Below, one piece after another: positions 54,006-64,000 of a stretch of 64,000 nucleotides of DNA. The DNA is taken from NCBI GenBank assembly GCA_944739405.2, contig OX123190.2, positions 23,844,807-23,908,806 on the forward strand, given 5' to 3'. The position numbers and the translations under genes are program-made. The notes beneath the pieces are model-generated. The model worked only from the letters and a program-made list of their open reading frames with translations, was not told the DNA's origin and made no database searches. How positions within the stretch are numbered: position 1 is the first letter of the stretch; every line of letters begins with the position of its first letter. This DNA comes from Euclidia mi (Eukaryota > Arthropoda > Insecta > Lepidoptera > Erebidae).

Positions 54006-54366
54006 CTCCCGCCGGGCAAGATTACAAGAGAGTGGTGTGCAGGTTACTAGTCCATTCTTTTATTTTTTCTAGGGCTGGAATTGCTGCTGCTCGTGTTTTA
54101 CCTACTTCGTTTGAGCTATCTTCTGTAATCTCTTCAATAGTGTCTTTGTTACGTACATCTAAATCGTTATTGTTGCCTTACCCATTTGTCTCAACATCTA
54201 TTTTATCTGTGTTTGCCTTAATTGTTTCTGTTTCATTATCTCTAACTTCTGTATTCTTTTTTGTCTCCATTGCATCAACAATAATTTCATTAGCCCTTTG
54301 ATTTAGTGGATCAACTGTCTCTTCTACTCTAACATCTGGAGTCTGATATACTGACATTATTGGATA

Positions 54367-57300
54367 TTAATTTTCTAAATTAAACCTTTCACTCTCATTC
54401 ACGTCATCTTGTGTTAATGAATTCTGTTGTTCATTTTCGTCTACCTCTAGAGCATACAAATGCGCTATAGAACATTTAAATATGTTATTTCTTACTTTTA
54501 CTTTGGCCACTCTAGACAGTCCGTCCGAACTCTTGATTATTGAAATAATTTTTCCAACCTTCCAATCGGTTCGATTCTTATGTTCTCCCTTTATCTGTAC
54601 AATTTGACCTTCTTTCGGAATACCTTTTGACGTCACACGTGGTTGTTTATAGGAGTGGCTATATCTCTCTCTGAGCCTTGTCAAGTATCGATTGTGAAAC
54701 ATTTCCTTGTATTCATCTAACATTTCTAGAGTTTTCCTCCACCCTTGAACTAAATTAAATTTTGTTGATGTGCCTTCTATCTTAGACTGCTCTGGAACTG
54801 TATTTAATGTTATACATCTGCCAGCTTGTAGAAAATCCGATGGTTTAAGAATATGTTCTATTTCGTTATCAATACATGTTAAAGGTCGTGTATTTATTGT
54901 AGCCTCTATTTCTTTGACAATCATTGACAATTGACTATTACTTAAAAAGTGTTTTTGTAGAGTCCTTTTCCTACAGTGTTTCACTAGTCCGACTAGTCGT
55001 TCGTAGAATCCTCCGAACCAAGGAGCTAGTTCAGGAATAAACCTCCATCGAATTTTATTCTCCACACAATATGTATTGGATAGTACTTCAGATATCAATT
55101 TGAAGCGTAAAGCGTTGTCTGAGATAACAAGCGTTGGTACTCCTCTTGTCGAAATCATTCTTTTTAACGCAAGTAAGCCTTCTTCTGCTGATAAATTTTG
55201 TACGACTTCCAGGTGTATGGTTCGAACGGCTAAACACGTGAACAAGCAAATCCCTCTCTTACTTGTTCCGTTTTCTGCTGCTACCATTACAGATCCTAAG
55301 TAATCTACGCCCGTTAATGTAAATGGCATTGAAAAGTTTACTCTTTCGGGTGGAAGAGCTGGGGTAGGTGGTAGTTTGTACGGACCACCTCCATGTTTTA
55401 CACATTCCGGGCATTTTCTTATAATCTTTTGAACTAGAGCCTTTCCTTGTGGAATCCAATACGTTTCACGTATAATACTAAGAGTGTGGTTTACACCAAC
55501 ATGATAATTATCTTTGTGGGTTTTCAAAATGATACTATTTGTATATTCACTCTCCTTTGGAATCAATATGGGATAAAGTTTGTTATAAGACCAGTCTGTA
55601 TTTTAAAGACGTCCTTTACATCTGAGTATGCCATCCACATCTGTGAATAAACCTAAATTCCTTTTCAGATTTGTTTCCTTTCCCTTTAATTCTTCAGAAA
55701 AATATTCGCTTTGTATCCTTTTTATTTTCATCACTTTGGAATCTAATTGATCTGGATGTTCACTTGAACACTTACTAATATTTGAATTCTGGTCTTCTTT
55801 GATATCATCTTGTTCTAAAATTACGTTATTCGTGAGATCCTCCCCAACGAGGAAAGATGAAACTGCGTTTCTGTTCTTAGGCCAACTGGCCGGATCCTGT
55901 ACCAAAAATTCTGGACCATTTAACCACTTGTCTCCAACTTCTCGCGATGTCGATGGTCGAGTGGCTACATCTGCCGGATTTAGTTCAGAATTTTATTGCT
56001 TTTAACTTCATCAATTCGTTTTGATACGAATGGTATTAGTAGTTTATTAGAGTTGAACCAATCTATAACTATCTGACTATCACTCCATATCAATTGCTTT
56101 GTGATATTTAATTGAATATGTTTAAGAAAATATTGTATTAAACGGCTCCCTATTACTACTCATAAAAGTTCAAGTCGTTGTATTTTCAGGTTATCTTGAT
56201 CTTTGGTTGGTACCAGACGTGATTTTCCAATGACGAAACCTTTAGCGTTATTTCCAACTATATAGACCACTGCTGCATAAGCTTTAGTAGATGCGTCTGT
56301 GAAACAATATATTTGACAATCCATAATCAATAAATTCTTAATATAGCATCTAGGTATACTGACTTTCTTGATTTCCAATAAATCATTTTGTATGTATGAC
56401 CATTTGTCCAGTAATTCAGTGGATAAATTTGTATCCCATTTTATTTTTTGTTTCCACAACTCCTGCAGAAATAGTTTTGCTGGTAGCAATGCGAGCGCTA
56501 CATACCCACATGGGTCGTAGATAGAAGCAATAACTTTTAAAATGCCTCTTATGGTTACAATCTTGTCTGTTAAATTAAATTTCAAATGAAGTGTGTCTGT
56601 TTTTAAGTGCCAATACATTCCTAAAATTTTAATTATTTCGTTTGAATTCTTATCTGAAATCTGACTCATAAAAAGTTGTGAATTTGAACTCCATTCTCCG
56701 TTCATTGATATTTGTGAATGCATTTTTCGCTACATGGTACAAATTCAGACTTTCTTCTTCTGTTTTTACTCCGGTTACCAAATTATCCACATATATCTCT
56801 TGAGCCAATGTTCTTATTTGATTATCTTCAGACTTCTGCAGATGATGTTAGATAGTTGCGTTTAATAGAAATGGACTATAAATTATACCGAACGGTACTC
56901 TGGTGAATCTTAGATGAATGAGATTTTCTTTATGTGGAGGCTCCTTTATGTTTTTCACCCATAGGAATCTTGTCACATCTCTGTCCAGATTTTGTTGGCC
57001 TATCTGTAAAAACGCCTTTTCTACATCAACCGTTATTCCAAAATTGTGACAATGAAATTTTAAAATAAGTCCGGTTAAATCTTCCAACAGTATTGGACCA
57101 CGGTATAAACATTCGTTGAAACTCTTGTTATCTTTTATTTTAGCTGAAGCATCATAAACAATTCTTATGGCCTTTCCAGGTGCTGTTACGCAATGATGAG
57201 GTATATAATGAACCGGATGTTCATTCTCATCCATTACTGTAATTTTTTCTACAATTCCCATTTTTAATTGTTCTTTCAAAGTGTTGTCATAATCCAGTAA

Positions 57301-57830
57301 AGTTTTTGAATTTAGTCTTTTCATTAAGTTTACTAATCTTCCAAGTGCTAATTCAAAATTTAAAGATAAATTTGGTGGATATTCTTTCCATGGCCAAGTA
57401 ACATAGTATCTGTTATCTTTATATTCAGTGGTGTTGTTAAAATGATTGATTGCTTCTTCATCCCTATTTGCCCTTGGTGAATCTATTATTCCTATGGACT
57501 CCAAGTCTCATAAGCATTTTAAATTTATATTATCTAACGGTGGATCAAGATGATGTAAACCAAATTCGTATGATGACTGGAAGTAGGTTAACGCTGTTAG
57601 CTGGTCAACCTTGGTTTTTGCTTGTTGTTCCTGATAAAATTCAACCAAATTCGGACTCAACCAAATATAAATTCTCTTCAATTTGTTTTTTATTGGTTGA
57701 CATAATAGAATAATAGTAATCATTACCTATTAGAATATCAATACGATCAAACAATGATCCGTCATCTGCCAAATTATACTTTTCTTTATCATGTAATTCA
57801 ACCATGTTTGGTACTGTATAAGGGATTGCA
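54367..57830 (-). pseudogene. BEL element 2 pol (protease end, RT, RNase H, integrase), broken
   Basis: From right to left: the end of the protease (RIDILIGNDYYYSIM near 57735), RT from 57504 (HYIPHHCVTAPGKAIRIVYD, GITVDVEKAFLQIG with the first Asp, VPFGIIYSPFLLN), YVDN at 56782-56793 where most elements have YVDD, then 56723-56160 with ILKVIASIYDPCGYVAL and the RNase H start YCFTDASTKAYAAV, a TGA after LELL at 56160, an RNase H rest with IWSDSQIVIDWF, the open piece 55905-55603, and 55566-54367 with integrase zinc residues, GVDYLGSV, VISDNALRF and a DUF5641-like end (VGKIISIIKSSDGLSRVAKV). At least five interruptions. The 399-codon integrase part is still open. Confidence 0.85.
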
Positions 57831-58723
57831 TTAGATTTTGTTGGTACGTTTATTATATTGATTATTTTGTTTACTTCGTGGTTTAATTAAATTGAAGTTA
57901 TGAGTTTTATTCCTCCTATCTTGTTTAGTTTGATTATTATTAATAATTTTTAGCTCACTCTGTGACTTTTCTGTTTTGTTGTATAGTGCTTGAACAGTAT
58001 ATTGAGAATTATCTAGTGTAGTTCCTTCAATTATTCTTTTTGCCTCTTCCTTGGCCGAAATTATTAATGCCAGCTGTTCTTTCATATTGTCAATGGACTC
58101 ACTCATCAGACCCTATTCTCATTTTCAATTCAAATATTATCTCCTGAGGAAATTTCGTCGTAGGCTTGGTATCCTCTCCCATAGATTGAAGATCTCTCAT
58201 GTGTCTTTCCACTTCATCTAATACTTGTCTGCACTCATCTATTCCTCCAGCTCTCTTAATATTGGAGAGAGCTTTGTGATGGGCGTATATTATTTCTCCT
58301 TCTAGACATATTAGAAACAAATTGATCCCAAAACTGATGCCATTCTAATAAGTTCCCACTAAATTGAGGTAAACTCAAATCAGGTAATTTATTGTAACAT
58401 AATGCTCCGTTTTCTTTCATTGATGTTGTTGAGGATTCATCTTTCATTTGAATTTTGACTCCTAATTCAGCCAATGCTTGCTCTCCTTGTAATTGGTAGG
58501 TAGTTAAATTCGATATTTCATCAGCATTAGGTTCCTGACTTATGTTAAAGTAACTGTTCAAATCAGTATTGAAACAAGACAGAAGTGACTTAAGTTTGGC
58601 TGATAGTATACGTGCATCTTCCATATTTTCATCCGTTATTGAACACAGACCGAGACAATCATTACTTAGTGATTGTATCTATTTAGCAAACACAGACAAA
58701 CGATTTAAAATTATATTCTCCAT
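57831..58723 (-). pseudogene. BEL element 2 gag, broken
   Basis: The original ATG is probably at 58723 (MENIILNRLSVFAK then a TAG); the longest open piece begins at 58624. LPDLSLPQFSGNLLEWHQFW (about 58375-58320) is the DUF1759-type Gag core. Frame breaks near 58290 and 58110. The sequence breaks off around 57835 and joins, within a few codons, the end of the protease, so the zinc knuckle and the catalytic part of the protease were deleted. Confidence 0.75.
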
Positions 58724-59210
58724 TATTTTAGTATACCATCAATGTTGATCAATTTTATACCTTAAAATAAGTACTTAATATTAAATTTAATCAAATATAG
58801 TAATATGCTTTTAAGATATTAGATATAATTCCAACAACCTATTGATTCTATTTTTTTACTTACTGCATGTGCCGATAGTGAATCCCACATAACATAAAAT
58901 ATCATGAAATTATAAAATAATATGATAAACCAACTGAAGAAAATGAAACTGTTTCAAATTATTGTCTACCAATAATCTCGAATTGGTAAAGTTGTAATTC
59001 ACATAATGTTTAAAACTGCAGTTCCACACTGAGAAATGTTGTTTGGATCGTTTAGAATTATTTATTTATTCCAATTTTAAAATTTTAATAACGTGCTATG
59101 CTATTCACCGCTAAATGTCACTAGAAGCATCTAGAAGTTTCAAAACATTCCAACCGCCACGCTATTTCATAAGATATTATATTGCATTGCCTTCAAAATG
59201 ATGATCAAAA
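58724..59210 (-). other. leader of BEL element 2
   Basis: AT-rich non-coding sequence between the primer-binding site and gag. No frame that I can support. Confidence 0.5.
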
Positions 59211-59229
59211 CATCCCAGCATCTCCCCCA
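59211..59229 (-). promoter_or_regulatory. primer-binding site candidate of BEL element 2
   Basis: On the minus strand TGGGGGAGATGCTGGGATG follows directly on the LTR end (...GCCGACA). TGG is as required for a tRNA CCA end; the tRNA is not identified. Confidence 0.65.
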
Positions 59230-59249
59230 TGTCGGCGAGGTTTGATAAT

Positions 59250-59571
59250 AATAATAATAATAATGTTTATTTGACAAGTAACAGAGACTCAATATGTTAG
59301 TAAAACCTTATGAACTATGTTAGTTTTTCTTTTTAATTTTACATTTTATTTATATCATCCCATGTGAGATGGCATTGCAGTGGTTCACATACGTGCAATC
59401 CAGCCTGCTAGCTATCATTTTCAGGATACTGTTGGAGCTGGCCCGCACCCTGCGCACCAAAGAAGCACATCTCGTACGCATTGTAGCGTAAAAGCAGTTT
59501 ATATTTGCATCCGCGAACATCCCCGATGCGCTACAAAAACGAGGCAGCCCCACCAATACTGAGTATGGGGA
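59250..59571 (-). mobile_element. 5'-truncated LINE fragment
   Basis: On the minus strand an open piece (59556-59350) reads FADANINCFYATMRTRCASL, VRRVRASSNSILKMIASRLD, a typical C-terminus of a LINE ORF2, then a 3' UTR and a (TTA)n tail at 59250-59262. ATAAT flanks it (59245-59249, 59572-59576). Clade not assigned. Confidence 0.65.
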
Positions 59572-59882
59572 ATAATGAGTATGGGGAATGCAACTTAACG
59601 CCGATAGATATTGAAATTTGAATAATATGAGCGGGCAAATGTAATGTTTAGAAACTTACCTATCAAGACGTAGACATCCTTTTCTATCATGGATAGCTCT
59701 GTTTGACCTTGATGCCAAGCATTTGTCAGTATGGTTCATCCACAACCATTTCAGTGCGACCTGTAGGTTAAAAAGTTATATGATTCCACTGTCCGGCAGT
59801 CTAGCATTACAGTCCTATCAATTTCTATTTAAGATTACAAATATATAATTGCCAATCATAATATATCTTCTTTATAATAACA

Positions 59883-60106
59883 TACACATACATAGACTCA
59901 CGCCTGTTTCCCCGAAGGGGTAGGCAGAGGCATATTAAACGCCCACTTTTCGCCAGTGTTTTGATCCCACGTAATAGGTGGCGAGCCTATTGCCGCTTAT
60001 TGGGACATTTTGTTTGCCAGAGCCTCGTCCGTTGATCGGCAGGTGCACCACTTGCAGGTGAGGTTGGCTTGGGACCCTAAGTTCTTGGTGGGAACCCTAT
60101 GCACCC
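59883..60106 (-). mobile_element. RTE-tail element (SINE or LINE 3' end)
   Basis: ATAATAACA lies at 59874-59882 and 60107-60115. The tail (CATAGACTCACGCCTGTTTC, CCCGAAGGGGTAGGCAGAGG) and GGCGAGCCTATTGCC match the SINEs at 31151 and 43436, but the distal 100 bases have no tRNA-like boxes, so this is either an RTE 3' end or a SINE with another head. Confidence 0.75.
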
Positions 60107-60241
60107 ATAATAACACACATATAATAACACAATACCTGTAAACGGGTCTTTCACCGATATCAGGTCTTTTTAATAACACAATACACTCCCATAAACTCCA
60201 GCAATTAATTGAGTCTACCAGTCTACACACGCTTTCGCTTG

Positions 60242-62786
60242 GTCCCACTCACCACAATACCGAAGGTGTAGACACATGGCTAGCCTTAATAATTACCTCT
60301 TACCCGTGCCTTGCCCAATCCCATGACCAGTTTCTTGCTCCTGGTTTTTCCCATCACGATCTCATCTACCTATCCTATAACCTTAAGCCACCTAAGCCCA
60401 ACCCCAAGGTCCTGTATAGGCGTTATTTTGGACGTATAGATAGTGACAATTTGCAGAGGGATGCTGCTGAACTGGATTGGAGTCAGTTGATGTCAGCTGC
60501 TACTGTGGACGATAAGGTCACTGAATTTAATAACGTGGTTTTGAACCTCTTTGACAAGCACGCCCCCGTCCGGAAAGTGAAATTAAGACATCCTCCCACT
60601 CCATGGCTAACCAGAGGCATAAAAATGGCTATGAGGCGCCGGGATAAAGCATTCCGGCAATTCTAAAAGGATCGATGTGAAGAAAACTGGGCCCTCTTCA
60701 AAGCTGCAAGGAATCGGTGTAACCAGATGGTTCGTAACGCTAAACGCCACCATATTCTTGACAACATAAATTCTTCTTCCCCTGCCAATATCTGGAAGTT
60801 CCTTGGATTTTGGAAAACAGCAACATTCTGATCCTCAGTGGACGATTGGTCTGGAGGATTTAAACCATTTGTTTACCACTACTGCTTTGTTGGACCCTCA
60901 GACCAGGCGTCACACTGTTGATCACTTAGCTGCCCTTCCCCGTCTCATGATAGATCCTTTTGATTTTTCTCCAGTTGTTCCGAGTGAGATCAAGAAAATA
61001 ATCCTTTCTATCAAGTCCAACGCTGTGGGATATGACGGCATCAGCCGTCGTATGATCACACTTATCCTTGACCACCTCAACCTTCCTATATCCCACATTG
61101 TCAATTTCTCGATTGCCAATGGTTCCTTCCCTTCTTTGTGGCGTAAGGCCTTTATCCCATTGTTCAAAATTCCCAATCCTACTCTCCCTCAACATTTTCG
61201 CCCAATCTCCATACTTCCCTTCCTATCCAAAGTGCTAGAGGCTTGTGTGAATAAACAACTGTCCAGTTTTGTGTACAAACACAATTTATTAAGTCCACTT
61301 CAATCTGGCTTTAGGCCTGGACATAGCACAACCTCTGCTCTCCTTAAAGTGACTGGCGATATTAAAGCAGGCATGGAGGAGACTAAGGTCACAGTATTGG
61401 CCTTGGTTGACTTTTCGAATGCCTTTAATACCGTCAGTCACGATATCCTTCTATCAATCCTTTCCCATCTAATGATCTCACCTGGTGCACTGGAATGGTT
61501 CTCTACTTATCTTTAGGAACGCCAGCAGGCAATTCACGGTGATGACATCTCATCGAGTTGGCGTAACATTAACTCTGGTGTTCCTCAAGGTGGCATACTC
61601 TCTCCTCTACTATTTTCAATTTTTATTAATTTCTTAACCCCTAAACTTCAATGTTTGTACCATCTTTACGCCGACGTACCATCGTTAAGACTTGCAGTTA
61701 TATTCCCAGGCGAGCGTGGATGATGTTACAACTGCGATAGCTGATATTAATAGGAACCTAAATATCATTCAAGCTTGGTGTAAGGATTTCGGACTGGATG
61801 TAAATCCTGCTAAATGCCAGGCCATTGTTGTCGGCAGTCAGCGCATGACACGGAGATTAGACCTGACCACTTTGCCTCCGGTCATGTTTAATGGTCTTAT
61901 CATACCCTTTAGTCCAGTGGTTAAAGACTTGGGATTGCTAATTGATTCCACTCTCAACTGGCAGGCACAGGTTACGAATGTCAGTCAGAGAGTGACTGGT
62001 ACTCTTCGAGCTCTATATCGCATCAAAAACTTCCTGCCAATCAGAACCAAAACAATGCTTGTACAGGCCTTAATTTTCCCTTTAATCGACTATGGTGATA
62101 TGTGCTATTATGACCTGAATGCAGAGTATCTCAACAAATATGACCGACTTCTCAATAACTGCATTCGGTTCATATACAATCTTCGTAAGTATGATCATGT
62201 ATCTACTTTTCGTTCCAATCTTAAATGGCTACCTATTCGTCAGCGCCGGAGTTTGCGTGCTCTCACAACTCTCTACTCTATTCTTACTTCCCCTTCTCCT
62301 CCTTCTTATCTGACTACATACTTCCAATACTTATGTTCCACACATGAGAGAAACCTTCGTTCCTCACATAATCTACTTCTTCACTGTCCCGCTCATACTT
62401 CTAGTTTTGTAAACTCTTCTTTTGTTGTCCAAGTTGTCCTCCTATGGAACAGTCTCCCTCCTGAAGTCAGAATGGCCACCAACCGTTATGCATGTAGCGG
62501 CTGCTGTCGCTACAAATTATATACCTAAAAGGCACGATATTGTGTAAGTGCGGCGCAGCAGTCGTCTTCCCGCTCCGATACAGTTAGGTCGTAGCTTTAT
62601 AGTTTATTTATATTTAAATGTGGTACCACAGTAAACATAATTATATATTGCAGTATGTGTCATTCTTTAATTTATCTCCACTCTACACATCATGAAACCC
62701 TACATGCATTTAAAACGAAAGTACGGAATCTTCTTTTCGCTAAGTTGAAGGAATCGGCTCATCAGTATCATCAGCTGTAGCATAAT
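60242..62786 (+). pseudogene. LINE B ORF2 (end of endonuclease, reverse transcriptase), broken
   Basis: Begins within the endonuclease (FSHHDLIYLSYNLKPPKP near 60340), then WLTRGIKMAMRRRDKAFRQF and a TAA at 60664. A further shift precedes 60803. The RT is open from 60803 to a TAG at 61514: NAVGYDGISRRMITLIL, FRPISILPFLSKVLEACV, LQSGFRPGHSTTSALL, LALVDFSNAFNTVSHDI. After the stop GVPQGGILSPLLF... follows in frame. The YADD box is split: YAD at about 61670 and DLQLY at 61689 are separated by 13 extra bases. The frame 61692-62528 holds the rest (LGLLIDSTLNWQAQVTNV, FPLIDYGDMCYYDL, LWNSLPPEVRMAT) until the foreign insertion; the true end (HAFKTKVRNLLFAKLKESA) is at 62702-62780. Confidence 0.82.
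62490..62690. other. unidentified insertion of about 205 bp in LINE B
   Basis: The coding text of LINE B stops after EVRMAT and resumes at ETLHAFKTK. The inserted part contains TGTAGCGGCTGCTGTCGCTA at one side and CTCCACTCTACA at the other, so it could be a short solo LTR (TGTAG...CTACA). CATG occurs at both edges but the fit with TG/CA ends is not clean. Confidence 0.4.
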
Positions 62787-63088
62787 TATGTATTTATATA
62801 TGTATATATTTATGTATTATATTTATGTGTGTATCTTATCTATGAATAATTATATATATTTATAGTATATTTATGGTTTATGATATGTATCTAAATTATT
62901 AATATGTATCTAATACATATACTCTTTTCACTACATGGCTAATGCACCTACCTCATCTATCTCTGCACCACCAAAAGGTTGACTGGCAGAAAATCCCACT
63001 AGGCATTAAGCCCACCTGTGTACTATTTTTGTGCATAAAGAATAATAATAATAATAATACCTGTAAACGGGTCTTTCACCGATATCAG

Positions 63089-63806
63089 AGCCTCAAGCAC
63101 GAAATATTTGCGAATTTGATAAGTAAACGTATCGAGTTCTCGATAACAGAATTATAGCAGCCAGTACCAACAAATTTTGACATCTATCGTTTACTCGATG
63201 ACTTTACATTTGTATCGTACATAGGGATGTGGCCATGTGAGCTAAATGACCGGCTTATTGAATGAATGGTACGTTCCAAACTAGGTGAAATAGTTAATAT
63301 TTATAAAATTTATATTGTAAAAACTCTTTTGTAGAAAACATAAAAAAATTGTATGGTTTCCGAATGTCCTTTCTTGTCATTGTCAGATGACGGACTTGTG
63401 TCATTAAATAAAAATCTAGTAAATCAAAATACGAGTAATTAAATCATTGGCACATTGTTATATAAAAAATTAGGTAAATACTATTATGGAAGGTGTTCGT
63501 GATACATTATTTTTTATTGGTTAAACTGCGTGAATACTACAATATAACGTGTTCAACGAAAAGTTTATAATAATATAAGTTTACAAGTTTCATTGTTGTT
63601 GGAACACCTTATGTATGATGTCTAAAGAAGATTTCGATTATTTGTATAGCTAAGAAGCATGAAGTTTTATACAGAAGCTAATAAAGTGGACCAGTGTTAT
63701 GTACCTGACATTCAAAGCCTATTTTTATAAGAATATTTAGTTGAAAATAAAATAATAGTTATTGTTGTATTGGTGTTTTTCATTTATTACTACAGTTTAA
63801 TAAGAT
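63089..63806. other. AT-rich non-coding spacer
   Basis: Nothing that I can support. Confidence 0.45.
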
Positions 63807-63809
63807 TAA

Positions 63810-63961
63810 GGCCTACCTCACATTGGGCGTCAGCGTTACTCGAGCGTACACGCAGCGTGCGCTCGGCGTTCACTCTGTAGTACAAAGTGAATGCCGGGCT
63901 CACGCCGAACGGACGCCGAGCGTACGCTCGAGGAACGCTCATGACCAATGTGAGGGAGGCC
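63810..63961. mobile_element. 152-bp TAA-flanked MITE
   Basis: GGCCTACCTCACATTGG at the left and CCAATGTGAGGGAGGCC at the right are inverted ends with one mismatch, flanked by TAA (63807-63809, 63962-63964). Inside, GCTCGGCGTTCACT and CGCCGAGCGTACGCTCGAG words make the element largely self-complementary. Harbinger-type by its duplication. Non-coding. Confidence 0.85.
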
Positions 63962-64000
63962 TAATAGACAGCTATCTTATCACATGTCTTCTGACTAAAG

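Larger units (their letters stand above)
60185..63055 (+). mobile_element. 5'-truncated CR1/Jockey-group LINE (LINE B) in the LTR
   Basis: Starts inside ORF2 and ends with AAAGGTTGACTGGCAGAAAA, GCATTAAGCC and an (AAT)n tail. AATAC lies on both sides (60180-60184, 63056-63060). Its insertion split a 49-bp LTR unit. About 205 bp of foreign sequence interrupts its 3' coding end (62490-62690). Confidence 0.85.
53033..63088 (-). mobile_element. decayed BEL/Pao retrotransposon (BEL element 2) with nested insertions
   Basis: Minus-strand element: 5' LTR at the right (59230 to 63088, truncated and filled with insertions), primer-binding site 59211-59229, gag-pol 58723-54367, purine tract 54006-54013, 3' LTR 54005-53033. 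Frameshifts, stops and an internal deletion make it dead. The outer 460 bases of the right LTR are absent: after GATATCAG at 63088 the sequence no longer follows the left LTR. It is a different family from BEL element 1. Confidence 0.82.
59230..63088 (-). repeat. 5' LTR of BEL element 2, truncated and invaded
   Basis: LTR sequence is present at 59230-59249, 59572-59882, 60107-60184 and 63056-63088; the rest is inserted DNA. Against the left LTR, 59577-59860 aligns almost base for base (for example GCCGATAGATATTGAAATT, TGAGCGGGCAAATGTAATG). The part corresponding to 53546-54005 is missing. Confidence 0.8.

Overview
This window looks like repeat-dominated nuclear DNA of an insect, most probably a moth or butterfly. 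I assign it by content: short Helitron-like elements opening with a TC-CTACTAATATTATAAA-type head and closing on GCGGG...CTAG, tRNA-headed SINEs with an RTE-type LINE tail, PIF/Harbinger-type MITEs with TAA/TTA target duplications, BEL/Pao retrotransposons and RTE and CR1/Jockey-group LINEs. This mix is familiar from Lepidoptera. I found no host protein-coding exon I could defend, no rRNA or tRNA gene and no CRISPR array. Nearly all real coding signal belongs to transposable elements.

Layout. 1-9.7 kb: a decayed transposon-type reading frame (131-655), Helitron-like elements (781-1399, 3545-3751, and an inverted 207-bp sister at 5988-6194) and a Harbinger MITE that keeps a piece of transposase (2644-3193). 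9.68-16.63 kb: a complete, apparently intact BEL/Pao element with two 274-bp LTRs that read as identical, a CTTAT target duplication and one 1757-codon gag-pol frame. 16.6-25.8 kb: a GC-rich TAA-flanked MITE with an internal 30-bp minisatellite, a 690-bp element with long inverted ends and a 9-bp target duplication (MULE-like), and a cluster of LINE, mariner and SINE debris. 28.5-31.7 kb: a small unexplained ORF, strong palindromes, and a Harbinger-like element whose MADF gene is split by a SINE with a clean 10-bp target duplication. 31.8-36.3 kb: a minus-strand RTE-like LINE with ORF1, ORF2, tandem repeats in its 5' region and two nested insertions. 36-43.7 kb: sparse debris, a textbook short Helitron (38079-38310), a Harbinger MITE (42117-42722) and a SINE. 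44-50.3 kb: a CR1/Jockey-group LINE with intact ORF1 and frameshifted ORF2, carrying a MITE between the ORFs and a 5'-truncated RTE after ORF2. 53.0-63.1 kb: a second, dead BEL/Pao element on the minus strand, whose 5' LTR has been invaded by a LINE fragment, an RTE-tail element and a second CR1/Jockey-group LINE. The window ends with a 152-bp TAA-flanked MITE.

How the parts relate. Many insertions are dated relative to each other by nesting and target duplications: LTR before LINE and SINE insertions at 59-63 kb, MADF gene before SINE at 31 kb, LINE before MITE and RTE at 44-50 kb. The SINEs end in the same sequence as the 3' end of the RTE fragment at 49.25 kb, which fits SINEs mobilised by RTE enzymes. 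I did not find one clearly new biological system. The best candidates for a second look are the double, mutually exclusive hairpin at 45.2 kb, the MULE-like element at 18.9-19.6 kb, the modular SINE heads and tails, and the unexplained ORFs at 131-655 and 28516-28734. All alignments were made by eye.
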